DNA from: Fidelibacterota bacterium
GTDB taxonomy: Bacteria > Marinisomatota > Marinisomatia > Marinisomatales > UBA1611
Reading direction: 5' to 3'
NCBI GenBank assembly: GCA_002722105.1
Contig: PBKF01000003.1
Location: forward strand, 17,883-38,856
Length of the DNA stretch: 20,974 nt
Made by a program: the position numbers and the translations under genes
Part shown: positions 8,531-17,864 of the stretch, piece after piece
Numbering within the stretch: the first letter of the stretch is position 1
How the letters are laid out: each line of letters opens with the position of its first letter
Notes under the pieces: model-generated
Databases searched by the model: none
What the model was told of the DNA's origin: nothing
What the model saw: the letters and a program-made list of their open reading frames with translations, nothing else

Positions 8531-9907
8531 ATGAGAAGACTATTAAAAATTATTTTTTTTATATCGGCTATTTTTGCTCAGAACTCTGTCGTAAAACAAT
8601 TCAGCAAAGCTTTTGCAGATGTTGCAGAAAAAGCTAAACCTGCTGTTGTAACAATTATTACTGATAAGATAGTTTCTTTAGATCAATACGATGATTTCGG
8701 ATTTTTCTTTTATTCGCCAAACCAGCCCAGACAGAAGGAATTCAAAACAAATGCACTTGGTTCAGGTGTAATTATTAATGCTGAAAAAGGTTATATCCTT
8801 ACAAATAATCATGTTGTTGCTGATATGGATGAAATTCATGTTCGGTTAATTGATAAACGTGAATTTGACGCAAAAATAATAGGCACTGATCCCAAAACTG
8901 ATTTAGCTGTTTTACAAATCAATGCTACTGAACTACAACAACTGCAAATGGGAGATTCAGAAGAGGTTCGTGTAGGTGAATGGGTAATGGCTGTAGGAAG
9001 TCCATTTTCTGAAAATTTAAGTCACACTGTTACCACAGGAATCGTTTCTGCATTAGGAAGAAGTAATATTATGAATCCCCAGAGCTATGAGGATTTTATT
9101 CAGACTGATGCAGCCATTAACCCTGGAAATAGCGGAGGTGCCTTACTAAATATGGAAGGAGAATTAATTGGGATTAACACTGCCATTGCTACAGGTGGAT
9201 ATGGCCGATCAAATAGAGGCGTGGGTTTTGCAATTCCTTCCAGCATGGCAAATAGAGTCATGTCAGATCTTATTGATAAAGGGTTTGTAACTCGATCTTG
9301 GCTAGGTGTAATCATAGATGAATTAACCCACGAAACAGCAGAACTACTTAACACTGGTACACTAGATGGAGCTTTGATAACAGACGTTTTAAGCGAAAGT
9401 CCTGCTGATAATGGAGGGATACAGGAAGGAGATGTGATCGTTGAGTTTAGTGGGAAGAAGATTATAGGACCGGCAAATTTAAAAAATGTTGTTTCTCTTA
9501 CAGCGCCAGAAACCAGTAATGATGTAAAAGTCATTAGAAATGGTTCACCAAAAGTCCTAACTGTAATTTTGCAAGAGTTACCTGAAAATCCTATGAAATT
9601 AGCCATTCGAGGCAGATTTAATTCAGAAGACTTTGGTTTTGAATTAAAACCAATCGATGAGTCATTAATTAAAAAATATGATTTAGAGCAGGAAAAAGCT
9701 CTTGTTGTAACTGGGATTGATCCATCAGGTGAAGCTTATGAGAAAGGTATCCGTGAGGGTGATATCATTAAAAGAGTTGGTACGGATAAAGTAACATCAG
9801 TCAGTGATTTTCAACGATTAGCTGATCAATCTAGAGCAAAGGGCGCTATACTTGTATTGGTTAAAAAAAATCAGGGTAACTCACGATTCTATACACTAAA
9901 GTTTTAA
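8531..9907 (+). CDS. htrA: DegP/HtrA-type periplasmic serine protease (Do family) with two PDZ domains
   Basis: Envelope quality-control protease and chaperone that degrades misfolded exported proteins; 458 residues, typical for DegP/DegQ. A signal peptide ends near residue 16 (ISAIFA|QNS). The trypsin-like domain carries the full triad: His94 in TNNHVV, Asp124 in KTDLAV and Ser201 in NPGNSGGAL. PDZ1 spans about 258-345 (WLGVIIDEL, GIQEGDVIVEFSG) and PDZ2 about 365-455 (FGFELKPI, GIREGDIIKRVG). A loop after residue 50 holds aromatic residues (FGFFFYSP), like the LA loop of the family. It stands alone between a terminator and ileS. In cells exporting large beta proteins, such as its two upstream neighbours, it would serve folding stress; that link is inference. 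No clear Shine-Dalgarno site. Confidence 0.95.
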   Translation: MRRLLKIIFFISAIFAQNSVVKQFSKAFADVAEKAKPAVVTIITDKIVSLDQYDDFGFFFYSPNQPRQKEFKTNALGSGVIINAEKGYILTNNHVVADMDEIHVRLIDKREFDAKIIGTDPKTDLAVLQINATELQQLQMGDSEEVRVGEWVMAVGSPFSENLSHTVTTGIVSALGRSNIMNPQSYEDFIQTDAAINPGNSGGALLNMEGELIGINTAIATGGYGRSNRGVGFAIPSSMANRVMSDLIDKGFVTRSWLGVIIDELTHETAELLNTGTLDGALITDVLSESPADNGGIQEGDVIVEFSGKKIIGPANLKNVVSLTAPETSNDVKVIRNGSPKVLTVILQELPENPMKLAIRGRFNSEDFGFELKPIDESLIKKYDLEQEKALVVTGIDPSGEAYEKGIREGDIIKRVGTDKVTSVSDFQRLADQSRAKGAILVLVKKNQGNSRFYTLKF

Positions 9908-9951
9908 TTATAAACCTTATCTCTTTGAGGAGTATTTTAATTATAAAACAT

Positions 9952-9988
9952 CCGTGACTAAAGGGGCACAATTGAGATAATTTCACGG
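9952..9988 (+). repeat. Inverted repeat in the ileS leader
   Basis: CCGTGA at 9952-9957 is the perfect reverse complement of TCACGG at 9983-9988, around a 25-base interval. It lies 28 bases before the ileS ATG in a 109-base gap. It could be an RNA stem or a protein binding site. A T-rich but interrupted stretch (ATATTTTTA) follows, so a weak terminator for the protease gene is possible. No T-box features were seen. Confidence 0.4.
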
Positions 9989-10016
9989 TCATATTTTTAC
10001 TTATTTAAATTAGTTT

Positions 10017-13000
10017 ATGACTATCCGAAAAATAGATACAAAGATTGATTTTATAGCTGCCGAACATGATGTCCTGGAATTTTGGGAACACAATAGTATT
10101 TTCGAAAAGCGGCGGGAGTTGAACGCAGGCAAGCCTAAATGGAGTTTTATCGATGGACCAATCACTGCAAATAATCCGATGGGAGTTCATCATGCTTGGG
10201 GTCGAACGTTAAAAGATATTTATAACCGATATAAATCTATGGATGGCTACGAATTAAGATATCAGAATGGTTTTGATTGTCAAGGATTATGGGTCGAGAT
10301 AGAAGTAGAAAAGGATTTGGGCGTAAAATCAAAGCGTGAAGTAGAAGAGATTGGCATTGAAAAATTTGTAAATATGTGTAAAGACCGAGTAAAAAAATAT
10401 TCGGATATTCAGACAGAACAATCTAAACGTCTTGGTTATTGGATGGACTGGGATAATTCTTATTTCACTATGTCTGATGAAAATAACTACACAATTTGGT
10501 CCTTTTTAAAAAAACTATGGACAGAAGGTAAAGTTTATCGGGGAACAGATGTAGTCCCCTGGAGTGGGAGATCCGGTTCATCTTATTCCCAAATGGAAAT
10601 CATAGAAGGACGTAAACTTGTATCTCACAAATCTGTTTTTGTTCGTTTCCCTATCAAGGATCGTAAAAATGAATATCTATTGGTTTGGACAACTACACCA
10701 TGGACCCTTACTTCAAATGTAGTGGTAGGTGTGAATACAAATCTAGATTATGTAAAAATACAAGCACAAGATGGTTCTGTCTATTATTTTGCTCAAGATA
10801 ACTTAGAATTCAAGCGGTTAGAAAAACAGTTTAAAGAAAAGAAACAGTGGATCGAAGGTGTTCCTAAGTTAAAAACCATCGCCCAAATTTTTAAAGAACG
10901 TGGTGGCTATAAAGAATGCGGTACTATAAAAGGATTAGAACTAGTAGGATGGGAATATGTAGGGCCATTTGATGATTTAGAAGCTCAACATGAGTCAGGT
11001 GGATATCCATTTGTTAATGAAGCCCTAGAAGATAAAGGAATAACCTCTGCTATGCTTCATCGTGTTGTAGACCCTGGAAAGGATAGTATGGGGAAAGATA
11101 TCGTTGTGGCAGGTGAAGGAACGGGAATAGTGCATATGGCACCCGGTTGCGGTGATATTGACCATAAAATTGGTAAAAAACTTGACTTAGTAAATATTGC
11201 TCCTCTTGATGCAGAATCAAAGTTTATAAATAAGTTTGGATGGCTGACAGGAAAGATAGCCACGGAAAAATCAACTACTGAAGCAATTATTGACCATTTA
11301 AAGAAAAAAGAGATTCTTGTCCATGTGGAGGACTATCCCCATGTATATCCACATTGCTGGCGGTCTGGAGATGAGTTAGTTTTTCGCTTGGTAGATGAGT
11401 GGTACATTAATATGGATTGGAGAGAAAAAATTAAAAAAATTGTTGATGATATTAACTGGATTCCAGCTTGGGGACGAGAACGGGAACATGAATGGCTGGA
11501 TAATATGGGTGATTGGATGATTTCTAAAAAACGGTTCTGGGGTCTTGCTCTACCAATTTGGACTTTTGAAGATGGCTCATTTTTTATTATCGGTTCCAAA
11601 AAAGAATTAAAAGAGCTAGCAGTAGAAGGCTGGCAAGAATTTGAACAACATTCACCTCATCGCCCTTGGATAGATAAAGTGAAGATTAAACATCCTGAAA
11701 CAGGATTAATAGGGACGCGTATTCAGGATGTAGGGAACCCGTGGCTAGATGCAGGGATAGTTCCATTCTCCACTTTAAAATATAGTACTGACAAACAATA
11801 TTGGAAAAAGTGGTTCCCTGCTGATTTTGTGACCGAATGTTTCCCTGGGCAATTTAGAAATTGGTTTTATTCCCTTTTAGCTATGGCTGCGGAATTAGAA
11901 GGACAAGCGCCTTTCAAAACCTTGCTGGGGCATGCTCTGGTAAAAGATGAAACTGGTCGAGATATGCATAAAAGTTGGGGTAATGCAATCTGGTTTGATG
12001 ATGCTGCTGAAAAAATGGGTGTGGATGTCATGCGCTGGATGTATGCCCTACAAAATGTAGAACATAATTTATTATTCGGGTATAAAGCTGCTGATGAGGT
12101 TCGTAAAAAATTAATCACACTTTGGAATGTATATTCTTTTTATGCAACCTATGCTTCAGTAGATGGTTTTAATCCTGAAGAACATCCGCTTTCGGAATGT
12201 TGCCTGACCATTTTAGATAAGTGGATATTAGCCAAGACACATTTACTGATTAAAACAGGGCGAGTATCTTTAGATGAATTTCGGGTTGACCATTTTATGA
12301 AATCTTTCGAAATATTTTTAGAGGAACTATCTAACTGGTATGTACGGAGAAACCGGAGGCGTTTTTGGAAGTCTGAAGATGATGATGACAAGAATACTGC
12401 ATATGCTACACTTTACCATGTACTAAAAATTATCATAAAAGCAATTTCGCCAATTTTGCCCTTTGTATCCGAAACAATCTATCAAAATCTAGTCAGAAAT
12501 TCAGAAAAAGATTCTAAACAAAGTGTACATATTTGTGATTATCCAATACCAGATGAATTTTTTATTGATTTGGATTTAATCCGTAATGTGGATGCTTTAA
12601 AGAAATTAGTTGAATTAGGTAGGTCAGCAAGAAATCAATCCAATCAAAAAATTCGACAGCCATTGGCAAAAGCATCTTATGCTATGGAAAGTGATGTCAT
12701 AGCTGCTTTTGTTGAAGAAAATAAAGATATAATTCTTGATGAACTAAATGTGAAATCAATTGAACGATTAACAAAAGCAGGACAACTTATTTCCTACAAT
12801 ATCAAACCAAACCTAAGATCTTTGGGGCAGAAATACGGAAAAGGTCTGGCTGAAATTAAACAATTATTAGATAATAGCGATGCAGGTGATCTTGTAAAGC
12901 AGATTCAAGTATACCATAAAATAAATTTCAACGATGGTGAATTTGTATTAAACCGTGATGATATTTTTATTGAAACAATAGCTGAAGAGGGTTTTGTAGC

Positions 13001-13313
13001 AGCCAGTGATAGTGGAATTACAGTAGGAATTTCATTAGAATTAACTGAAGATTTGATTTTAGAAGGATTAGTAAGAGATTTGGTACGAACTGTTCAGAAA
13101 ATGAGAAAAGATGCAGGGTTTTCAGTTGAAGATCGCATAATAATTTCTTGGGATTTAGATGGTCAAATTGCTAGAGCATTAAGTAAATTCGAGGAATATT
13201 TTCAGAATGAAACATTAACAAATACGATTATGGAAAAACTTTCCAATCCAGATTATTCAGGATCCTTTGAAATAACAGATAAAACCTATAATATAAATTT
13301 AAAAAGAATGTAA
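10017..13313 (+). CDS. ileS: Isoleucyl-tRNA synthetase with non-canonical class I signature motifs
   Basis: Charges tRNA-Ile with isoleucine in the cytoplasm; 1098 residues, the size of the long (type 2, eukaryote-like) IleRS. The class I HIGH region is present as GVHHAWGRT (56-64) after DGPITANNPM. The CP1 editing domain has WTTTPWTLTSN (from 224) and GTGIVHMAPGCGDID (368-382), with Asp382 in the place of the editing Asp. The KMSKS loop reads DMHKSWGN (649-656), keeping only Met, Lys652 and Ser653. The anticodon-binding domain follows (about 735-900; ELSNWYVRRNRRRFW is a hallmark) and then a C-terminal extension. First gene of a run with the DksA-like, lspA, rluD and xer genes. The editing motifs, the WYVRRNRRRFW motif and the lspA neighbour support isoleucine over valine or leucine specificity. 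Confidence 0.93.
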   Translation: MTIRKIDTKIDFIAAEHDVLEFWEHNSIFEKRRELNAGKPKWSFIDGPITANNPMGVHHAWGRTLKDIYNRYKSMDGYELRYQNGFDCQGLWVEIEVEKDLGVKSKREVEEIGIEKFVNMCKDRVKKYSDIQTEQSKRLGYWMDWDNSYFTMSDENNYTIWSFLKKLWTEGKVYRGTDVVPWSGRSGSSYSQMEIIEGRKLVSHKSVFVRFPIKDRKNEYLLVWTTTPWTLTSNVVVGVNTNLDYVKIQAQDGSVYYFAQDNLEFKRLEKQFKEKKQWIEGVPKLKTIAQIFKERGGYKECGTIKGLELVGWEYVGPFDDLEAQHESGGYPFVNEALEDKGITSAMLHRVVDPGKDSMGKDIVVAGEGTGIVHMAPGCGDIDHKIGKKLDLVNIAPLDAESKFINKFGWLTGKIATEKSTTEAIIDHLKKKEILVHVEDYPHVYPHCWRSGDELVFRLVDEWYINMDWREKIKKIVDDINWIPAWGREREHEWLDNMGDWMISKKRFWGLALPIWTFEDGSFFIIGSKKELKELAVEGWQEFEQHSPHRPWIDKVKIKHPETGLIGTRIQDVGNPWLDAGIVPFSTLKYSTDKQYWKKWFPADFVTECFPGQFRNWFYSLLAMAAELEGQAPFKTLLGHALVKDETGRDMHKSWGNAIWFDDAAEKMGVDVMRWMYALQNVEHNLLFGYKAADEVRKKLITLWNVYSFYATYASVDGFNPEEHPLSECCLTILDKWILAKTHLLIKTGRVSLDEFRVDHFMKSFEIFLEELSNWYVRRNRRRFWKSEDDDDKNTAYATLYHVLKIIIKAISPILPFVSETIYQNLVRNSEKDSKQSVHICDYPIPDEFFIDLDLIRNVDALKKLVELGRSARNQSNQKIRQPLAKASYAMESDVIAAFVEENKDIILDELNVKSIERLTKAGQLISYNIKPNLRSLGQKYGKGLAEIKQLLDNSDAGDLVKQIQVYHKINFNDGEFVLNRDDIFIETIAEEGFVAASDSGITVGISLELTEDLILEGLVRDLVRTVQKMRKDAGFSVEDRIIISWDLDGQIARALSKFEEYFQNETLTNTIMEKLSNPDYSGSFEITDKTYNINLKRM

Positions 13314-13325
13314 AAGGACATTCGC

Positions 13326-13721
13326 ATGCCAATAAAATCATATTCCAAAGTAAAACTAGAAAAATTTAGAAAAAGTATAAAATCTAAATTAACAGATGTT
13401 GCCCACGAAATGGATGATATCAAGGATACATTAGACACAAATACACGAGTTACAGCCAGTCTATCTCAAGAATCTGTTTATAGTGTTCACATGGCTGATG
13501 CAGGAACGGATTCTTATGAGCGGGAAAAAGGATTCCATTTTATGAATCGTGAATCGGATTATTATAAATCCCTTACTAAAGCATTAGAACGGATAAATGA
13601 TGGAACTTTTGGAATTTGTAAAATCTGTGAAAATTTGATTCCAGAAGAACGAATGTTGGAAGTTCCCAATGCAACGAAATGTGTTCAATGTAAAGAAAAT
13701 GAAAAACTGAATCTATCTTAA
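13326..13721 (+). CDS. DksA/TraR-type C4 zinc-finger protein
   Basis: Small (131 residues) putative RNA polymerase-binding regulator of the DksA/TraR/YlyA-YteA group. The N-terminal half is a charged helical region suited to a coiled coil (10-50). It is followed by HMADAGTDSYEREK (55-68), which corresponds to the acidic tip and FERxKD-like segment of YteA/YlyA-type members. The C-terminal zinc finger has Cys98, Cys101, Cys119 and Cys122 in C-x2-C-x17-C-x2-C spacing (GICKICENLI, TKCVQCKEN). An AAGGA site at 13314-13318, overlapping the ileS stop codon, places the start 7 bases later, so it is co-transcribed with ileS. It probably tunes transcription through the secondary channel, but direct DksA function is not shown by the sequence. 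Confidence 0.85.
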   Translation: MPIKSYSKVKLEKFRKSIKSKLTDVAHEMDDIKDTLDTNTRVTASLSQESVYSVHMADAGTDSYEREKGFHFMNRESDYYKSLTKALERINDGTFGICKICENLIPEERMLEVPNATKCVQCKENEKLNLS

Positions 13722-13727
13722 AAAATT

Positions 13728-14204
13728 ATGGGCCTAATTGGGCTAATCATAGCCATCGTCTCTCTAGATATTTGGTCTAAGTGGGCGATTAAATCTTCAC
13801 TTAAACTATACCAATCAAAACCTGTCATTCAGGACTTTTTTCATTTAACATACGTTACAAATGAAGGTATGGCATTTGGATTGACATTTCCAGGAGGTAA
13901 ACTTGTTTTACTGTCTATGGTTATTCTGTTGACCGGATTTATTATTGGTTTCCTGTGGAAAGAACGTAACGGCCATCCACTTGTCAAATATGGATTAGCA
14001 CTAATATTAAGTGGTGCACTTGGTAATTTATTAGATCGCATCATGTATGGTAAGGTTGTGGATTTCCTAGATTTTATGATCGGTGATTTTCACTGGTATA
14101 TTTTTAATGTTGCTGATTCTTCTGTAACTATTGGAATGTCTCTCTTTATTTATCATTCTATTGTCCTAGACAAAGAAAATTCATCTGAAAAAACTATAAC
14201 TTGA
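13728..14204 (+). CDS. lspA: Lipoprotein signal peptidase (signal peptidase II)
   Basis: Inner-membrane aspartic protease that cleaves the signal peptide of lipidated prolipoproteins just before the lipid-bearing Cys; 158 residues, usual size. Four hydrophobic segments are visible. Conserved features in order: DIWSKW near the N-terminus, VTNEGMAFG (43-51), GNLLDRIMYGKVVDF with catalytic Asp103, and IFNVADSS with catalytic Asp130. The TlpA-like lipoprotein at 1345 is a candidate substrate. It starts 6 bases after the zinc-finger gene, and its TGA overlaps the TTG start of the next gene, so it sits inside one operon. Confidence 0.95.
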   Translation: MGLIGLIIAIVSLDIWSKWAIKSSLKLYQSKPVIQDFFHLTYVTNEGMAFGLTFPGGKLVLLSMVILLTGFIIGFLWKERNGHPLVKYGLALILSGALGNLLDRIMYGKVVDFLDFMIGDFHWYIFNVADSSVTIGMSLFIYHSIVLDKENSSEKTIT

Positions 14205-15172
14205 TTTCATTCAAGATTCAACAAGAACAAGATATTGGATTGAGGTTGGATAGATTTCTAGTATCTCGCTTACCAGATTATTCCCGTTCAAAAATCCAAG
14301 CCTGGATTAAATCTGGTTCTATCTTAGTTAATGGGGAAATGAGAAAAACAGGTTATTCCTTGGAAATAAATGATTCTATTCTTGTCCAAATTGACGGACC
14401 AAAAAACCAATCGGATAATTTGGTGCCGGAATCCATGGATTTGGATATTCTTTATGAAGATGAATTTATCGCAGTAATTAATAAACCAGCAAGAATGATA
14501 GTTCACCCTGGGATAGGAAATTCATCGGGAACTCTGGTTAATGGTTTACTATATTATTTTAAGAAGCTCTCCAATATAAATGGTCAATTCCGACCAGGTA
14601 TTGTTCATCGTTTAGATCGTGATACATCTGGAGTAATATTAATCGCTAAATCAAATCAAGCACATGCTTTTATTGCAAATCAGTTTCAAACTCGGTCTGT
14701 TACTAAAAATTATACAGCCATAGTTTGGGGAACACTAATGGAAGATGAAGGCGAAATAGATAATCCTATTGGTCGAAAACGAAATGATCCTACATCATAC
14801 ACAATATCAAAAAATGGTAAAAATGCAGTTACTCAATTTAAGGTTTTATCCCGCTTCAGACATTTAACAAAAGTTTCTTTTTCTCCAAAAACGGGACGAA
14901 CACATCAAATTCGAGTCCATTCAGCTTATTTAGGATTTCCTATATTCGGAGATGAAAAATATGGAGGTGGTTTAACAAAGACTCGTGGATTTCTTCCAGA
15001 ATTCACAAAATTTTATCAAAAAGAATTAAATAAGTTTAATCGACATGCGCTACATGCATCTAGAATAGAGTTTATACACCCTGAGTCAAAAAAACATGTT
15101 GTTTATGAAGCACCTTTGCCACAAGAATTTTTAAATTTAAACATGGCAATTGAGTTATATTATGACGGATAA
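14201..15172 (+). CDS. rluD: RluD-type 23S rRNA pseudouridine synthase
   Basis: Converts specific uridines of 23S rRNA (helix 69 in the RluD case) to pseudouridine; 323 residues, normal for RluA/RluD. An S4 RNA-binding domain (about 12-75: [28 protein letters not shown]) precedes the catalytic domain with [11 protein letters not shown] and [12 protein letters not shown]. The catalytic Asp139 is in the latter motif, the same number as in E. coli RluD. Later GRTHQIRVH and HALHA complete the family signature. The start is TTG at 14201, overlapping the lspA stop (TTGA). The next in-frame ATG would delete much of the S4 domain, so TTG is preferred and suggests translational coupling. RluA-family paralogues differ in target, so the exact site modified is less certain. 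Confidence 0.92.
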   Translation: MISFKIQQEQDIGLRLDRFLVSRLPDYSRSKIQAWIKSGSILVNGEMRKTGYSLEINDSILVQIDGPKNQSDNLVPESMDLDILYEDEFIAVINKPARMIVHPGIGNSSGTLVNGLLYYFKKLSNINGQFRPGIVHRLDRDTSGVILIAKSNQAHAFIANQFQTRSVTKNYTAIVWGTLMEDEGEIDNPIGRKRNDPTSYTISKNGKNAVTQFKVLSRFRHLTKVSFSPKTGRTHQIRVHSAYLGFPIFGDEKYGGGLTKTRGFLPEFTKFYQKELNKFNRHALHASRIEFIHPESKKHVVYEAPLPQEFLNLNMAIELYYDG

Positions 15173-16103
15173 CGGTCCAAATAACATTTTAAAATTTTTA
15201 GACTATCTTCGATATGAGCGTGGATATTCTTCCTATACAGTATCTGCATATAAACGGGATCTAAACCAGTTTATGACTTTTTTACATAACTATAAATATC
15301 AAATGTATTCAGATTTTGCTGAGATTGATAAACAAGCAATTAGGCATTTTATTAGTAGTGAATATGAAAGGAAGGATAATAGACCAGGTAGAAAAAATGA
15401 TCCAATTAAACCAAGAACTATTGCTAGAGAGATAGCAACTATTAAATCATTTTTTAAGTATTTGGTTCAGGCTGAAGTGATATCGTATAATCCCGCATCA
15501 CACATAAAAACCCCGAAATTTGAAAAACGTATTCCCACTTTTATTCAGACTGGTAAAATTGATACGCTCATGCAAATGCCTGATGAAACCAGATTGATTG
15601 GTCTTAGAGACAGGGCTATTTTAGAGTTATTTTATGCTACTGGTATTCGATTAAGTGAATTGGTAGGTCTCAATATAGATTCAGTAAATACCAATAAAAA
15701 CACTATTAAAGTGCTAGGGAAATGGAATAAAGAGCGGATTGTCCCATTTGGTAAACCAGCAAGATCAGCTTTGGATTCTTATTTGAAGAAAAGGAAAATA
15801 AGTTGGTCAGCCCCCTTAAAGAGTCCCCTTTTTTGTGCAAGAGGAGAGAAAAGAATCTCCGTAAGAACAGTCCAACAAAGAATAAAAATATATTTAAAGG
15901 ATCTATTAGGTGGTAAAGAAGGATCTAACCCCCATACTTTACGCCATACTTTCGGTACTCATTTATTAGACAATGATGCAGATATACGTTCCATTCAAGA
16001 ACTAATGGGTCATAGCAGTATTTCTACAACACAGATATATACAAAAGTAAATCCGCAAAAAATGAAAGAAATTTATAAAAAAAGCCACCCACATGCATCT
16101 TAA
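15162..16103 (+). CDS. xerC/D: XerC/XerD-type tyrosine recombinase
   Basis: Site-specific recombinase that resolves chromosome dimers at dif; 313 residues, standard XerC/D length. The N-terminal SAM-like core-binding domain has [22 protein letters not shown]. The catalytic domain has the complete set: Arg163 ([12 protein letters not shown]), Lys187 ([12 protein letters not shown]), His258 and Arg261 ([13 protein letters not shown]), His284 ([11 protein letters not shown]) and nucleophile Tyr293 (TQIYTKV). ATG at 15162 is chosen, overlapping the rluD end by 11 bases. A TTG at 15150 would add four residues. No integrase features such as an arm-binding domain or flanking att repeats were seen, so a housekeeping Xer role is likely. 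Whether it is C or D cannot be told. Confidence 0.93.
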   Translation: MTDNGPNNILKFLDYLRYERGYSSYTVSAYKRDLNQFMTFLHNYKYQMYSDFAEIDKQAIRHFISSEYERKDNRPGRKNDPIKPRTIAREIATIKSFFKYLVQAEVISYNPASHIKTPKFEKRIPTFIQTGKIDTLMQMPDETRLIGLRDRAILELFYATGIRLSELVGLNIDSVNTNKNTIKVLGKWNKERIVPFGKPARSALDSYLKKRKISWSAPLKSPLFCARGEKRISVRTVQQRIKIYLKDLLGGKEGSNPHTLRHTFGTHLLDNDADIRSIQELMGHSSISTTQIYTKVNPQKMKEIYKKSHPHAS

Positions 16104-16118
16104 GGGCATCAATAATAG

Positions 16119-17747
16119 ATGAAAATATCAGGAAATGATCTTGGTCTAGATAAACTAGGTTTTAATAATCTAAAGAATGTTTACAGAAATTTATCTGTGA
16201 AAACTATGGTTAGCGATATTGTTAATAACGGAGAAGGTGTAGTTGGTTTAAGGGGTGCAGCGATGGTTGATACAGGAATTTATACTGGTCGATCCCCGCA
16301 GGATAAATATATTGTAGATGAGCCTAGTTCAGTAGACAAAATATGGTGGGGCCCTATCAATAGAAAAATATCTGAAGATATTTTTAATAAATTATATGAT
16401 AAGGTGATTAATTTTTACAATATTTCCGATGATAGTAAAACCTATGTTTTCGATGGATACGCGGGTGCGGATCCAAATTATTCTCTTAGTGTACGTTTTA
16501 TTGCCAAGAAAGCCTGGCAGGCGCATTTTGTCCATAATATGTTTATTCGTCTGAAAAACGGTGAATTAAACGACTTTGATCCTGGGTTTACTATTATAAA
16601 TGCATCGGATGTAACAAATGATGATTATGAAGCATTAGGCATGAATTCTGAAACTTTCATTTTATTTCATTTAGGTCGAAGATTAGCAATTATCGGAGGG
16701 ACAGAATACGGTGGTGAAATGAAAAAAGGAATTTTTTCTGTTTTACACTATAAGCTTCCCCAAAAAGGTGTCTTGTCAATGCATTGCTCTGCAAATGTAT
16801 TTGAAAATGGGGATAACCCTGCGATTTTTTTCGGATTATCCGGTACAGGTAAGACTACCTTATCAACCGAGCCTAGTCGTCCTTTGATTGGCGATGATGA
16901 GCATGGCTGGTCAGATGATGGTATATTTAATTTTGAGGGTGGTTGTTATGCAAAAGTAATCAATCTAAATCCTGAAGATGAGCCGGATATTTATAATGCA
17001 ATTAGGGAAGGTGCGCTACTGGAAAATGTCGTTTATGATCCTGAAACAAAGCAGATTGATTTCAACGATAATTCAAAAACTGATAATACGAGAGTTTCCT
17101 ATCCATTAAACCATATTGATAATTCTGTTTATGGAAAAGGTCAGCCAAGTATGGCGGGACATCCCCAGAAAATAATTTTTCTAACCTGTGATGCCTATGG
17201 TGTTTTACCGCCTGTGGCAAAGTTATCAGCAGACCAGGCCATGTATCACTTTATTAGTGGGTACACTGCAAAAGTGGCAGGGACAGAACGTGGAATTACA
17301 GAACCTACAGCGACTTTTTCACCTTGCTTTGGCGGACCATTTTTGACACTGCACCCGCTCAGATATGCCAGATTATTAAAAGAAAAAATGGAACAATTTA
17401 CCGTGGATGTTTATTTAGTAAATACAGGTTGGGTAGGTGCAAATGCGAAATCCGGAGCTAAACGTTTCAGTCTACCGGACACAAGGGAGATTATCAATAA
17501 TATTCTTAATGGTGAAATTGAAAAATCAGACTTTGAGATAGATAAATATTTTGGAATCCAAATTCCAATTACATTAGGAGATGTCAATTCAAAATTATTA
17601 AATCCAATTCGTGCATGGGCCAATATAGATGATTACCATAGATCAGCAAAAGAATTGGTAAAGAAATTTCAATCAAATTATAAAAAATATGATTTAGGTG
17701 ATGATGTGATCCTAAATGCAGGCCCTTCATTAAAAAATCATACATAG
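16119..17747 (+). CDS. pckA: Phosphoenolpyruvate carboxykinase (ATP)
   Basis: Cytoplasmic enzyme interconverting oxaloacetate plus ATP with PEP plus CO2 and ADP, the first committed step of gluconeogenesis; 542 residues, usual for the ATP type. Features: TGRSPQDKY near residue 55, [12 protein letters not shown] with metal-binding Lys, LSMHCSANV with metal-binding His, P-loop GLSGTGKTT (239-247), and [23 protein letters not shown] with the metal Asp. [22 protein letters not shown] near the C-terminus replaces the commoner GPYGVGKR wording, a mild family variation. Starts 15 bases after the xer stop with no strong ribosome site. It may be read with the ileS cluster or from its own promoter. No hairpin terminator is evident before the metH leader. 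Confidence 0.95.
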   Translation: MKISGNDLGLDKLGFNNLKNVYRNLSVKTMVSDIVNNGEGVVGLRGAAMVDTGIYTGRSPQDKYIVDEPSSVDKIWWGPINRKISEDIFNKLYDKVINFYNISDDSKTYVFDGYAGADPNYSLSVRFIAKKAWQAHFVHNMFIRLKNGELNDFDPGFTIINASDVTNDDYEALGMNSETFILFHLGRRLAIIGGTEYGGEMKKGIFSVLHYKLPQKGVLSMHCSANVFENGDNPAIFFGLSGTGKTTLSTEPSRPLIGDDEHGWSDDGIFNFEGGCYAKVINLNPEDEPDIYNAIREGALLENVVYDPETKQIDFNDNSKTDNTRVSYPLNHIDNSVYGKGQPSMAGHPQKIIFLTCDAYGVLPPVAKLSADQAMYHFISGYTAKVAGTERGITEPTATFSPCFGGPFLTLHPLRYARLLKEKMEQFTVDVYLVNTGWVGANAKSGAKRFSLPDTREIINNILNGEIEKSDFEIDKYFGIQIPITLGDVNSKLLNPIRAWANIDDYHRSAKELVKKFQSNYKKYDLGDDVILNAGPSLKNHT

Positions 17748-17780
17748 AAAAAACAAATTATCAGTTTTATTTAAAAATAT

Positions 17781-17807
17781 TTGAATACTTAAGACAGTTT
17801 TCATAAT
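17781..17807 (+). promoter_or_regulatory. Possible promoter of the metH leader
   Basis: TTGAAT (17781-17786) and CATAAT (17802-17807) are separated by 15 bases. The spacing is short and the match imperfect. The predicted start near 17814 lies just before the aptamer's first stem, which supports the placement. In an AT-rich genome this is weak evidence. Confidence 0.35.
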
Positions 17808-17815
17808 TTCATCAA

Positions 17816-17864
17816 GTCGTGATTTGCACCATATTGCCGCGACATAAAATAAACGCTAAAAAGG
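17816..17864 (+). ncRNA. SAM-II/SAM-V class S-adenosylmethionine riboswitch aptamer
   Basis: Compact RNA directly upstream of metH. P1 pairs GTCGTG (17816-17821) with CGCGAC (17838-17843): six pairs including one U-G. Core blocks of the SAM-II class follow in order: GATTT (17821-17825), TATTGC (17832-17837), ATAAA (17844-17848) and the 3' signature GCTAAAAAGG (17855-17864). A pseudoknot helix of about four pairs can form between TATT (17832-17835) and AATA (17848-17851). The spacing matches the well-known SAM-II aptamer as I remember it. SAM-II and SAM-V share this core, and I cannot decide between them. SAM is made from the methionine that MetH supplies, so feedback control makes sense. Not verified by a covariance search. 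Confidence 0.85.

Noticed and set aside
9908..10016. Possible T-box riboswitch before ileS
   Set aside because: The 109-base gap lacks the T-box consensus, a specifier loop and a terminator/antiterminator pair, and it is too short.
15162..16103. Tyrosine recombinase as sign of a prophage or genomic island
   Set aside because: Length and motifs fit housekeeping XerC/D. It overlaps rluD within a conserved-looking cluster, and no att repeats or phage genes are near.
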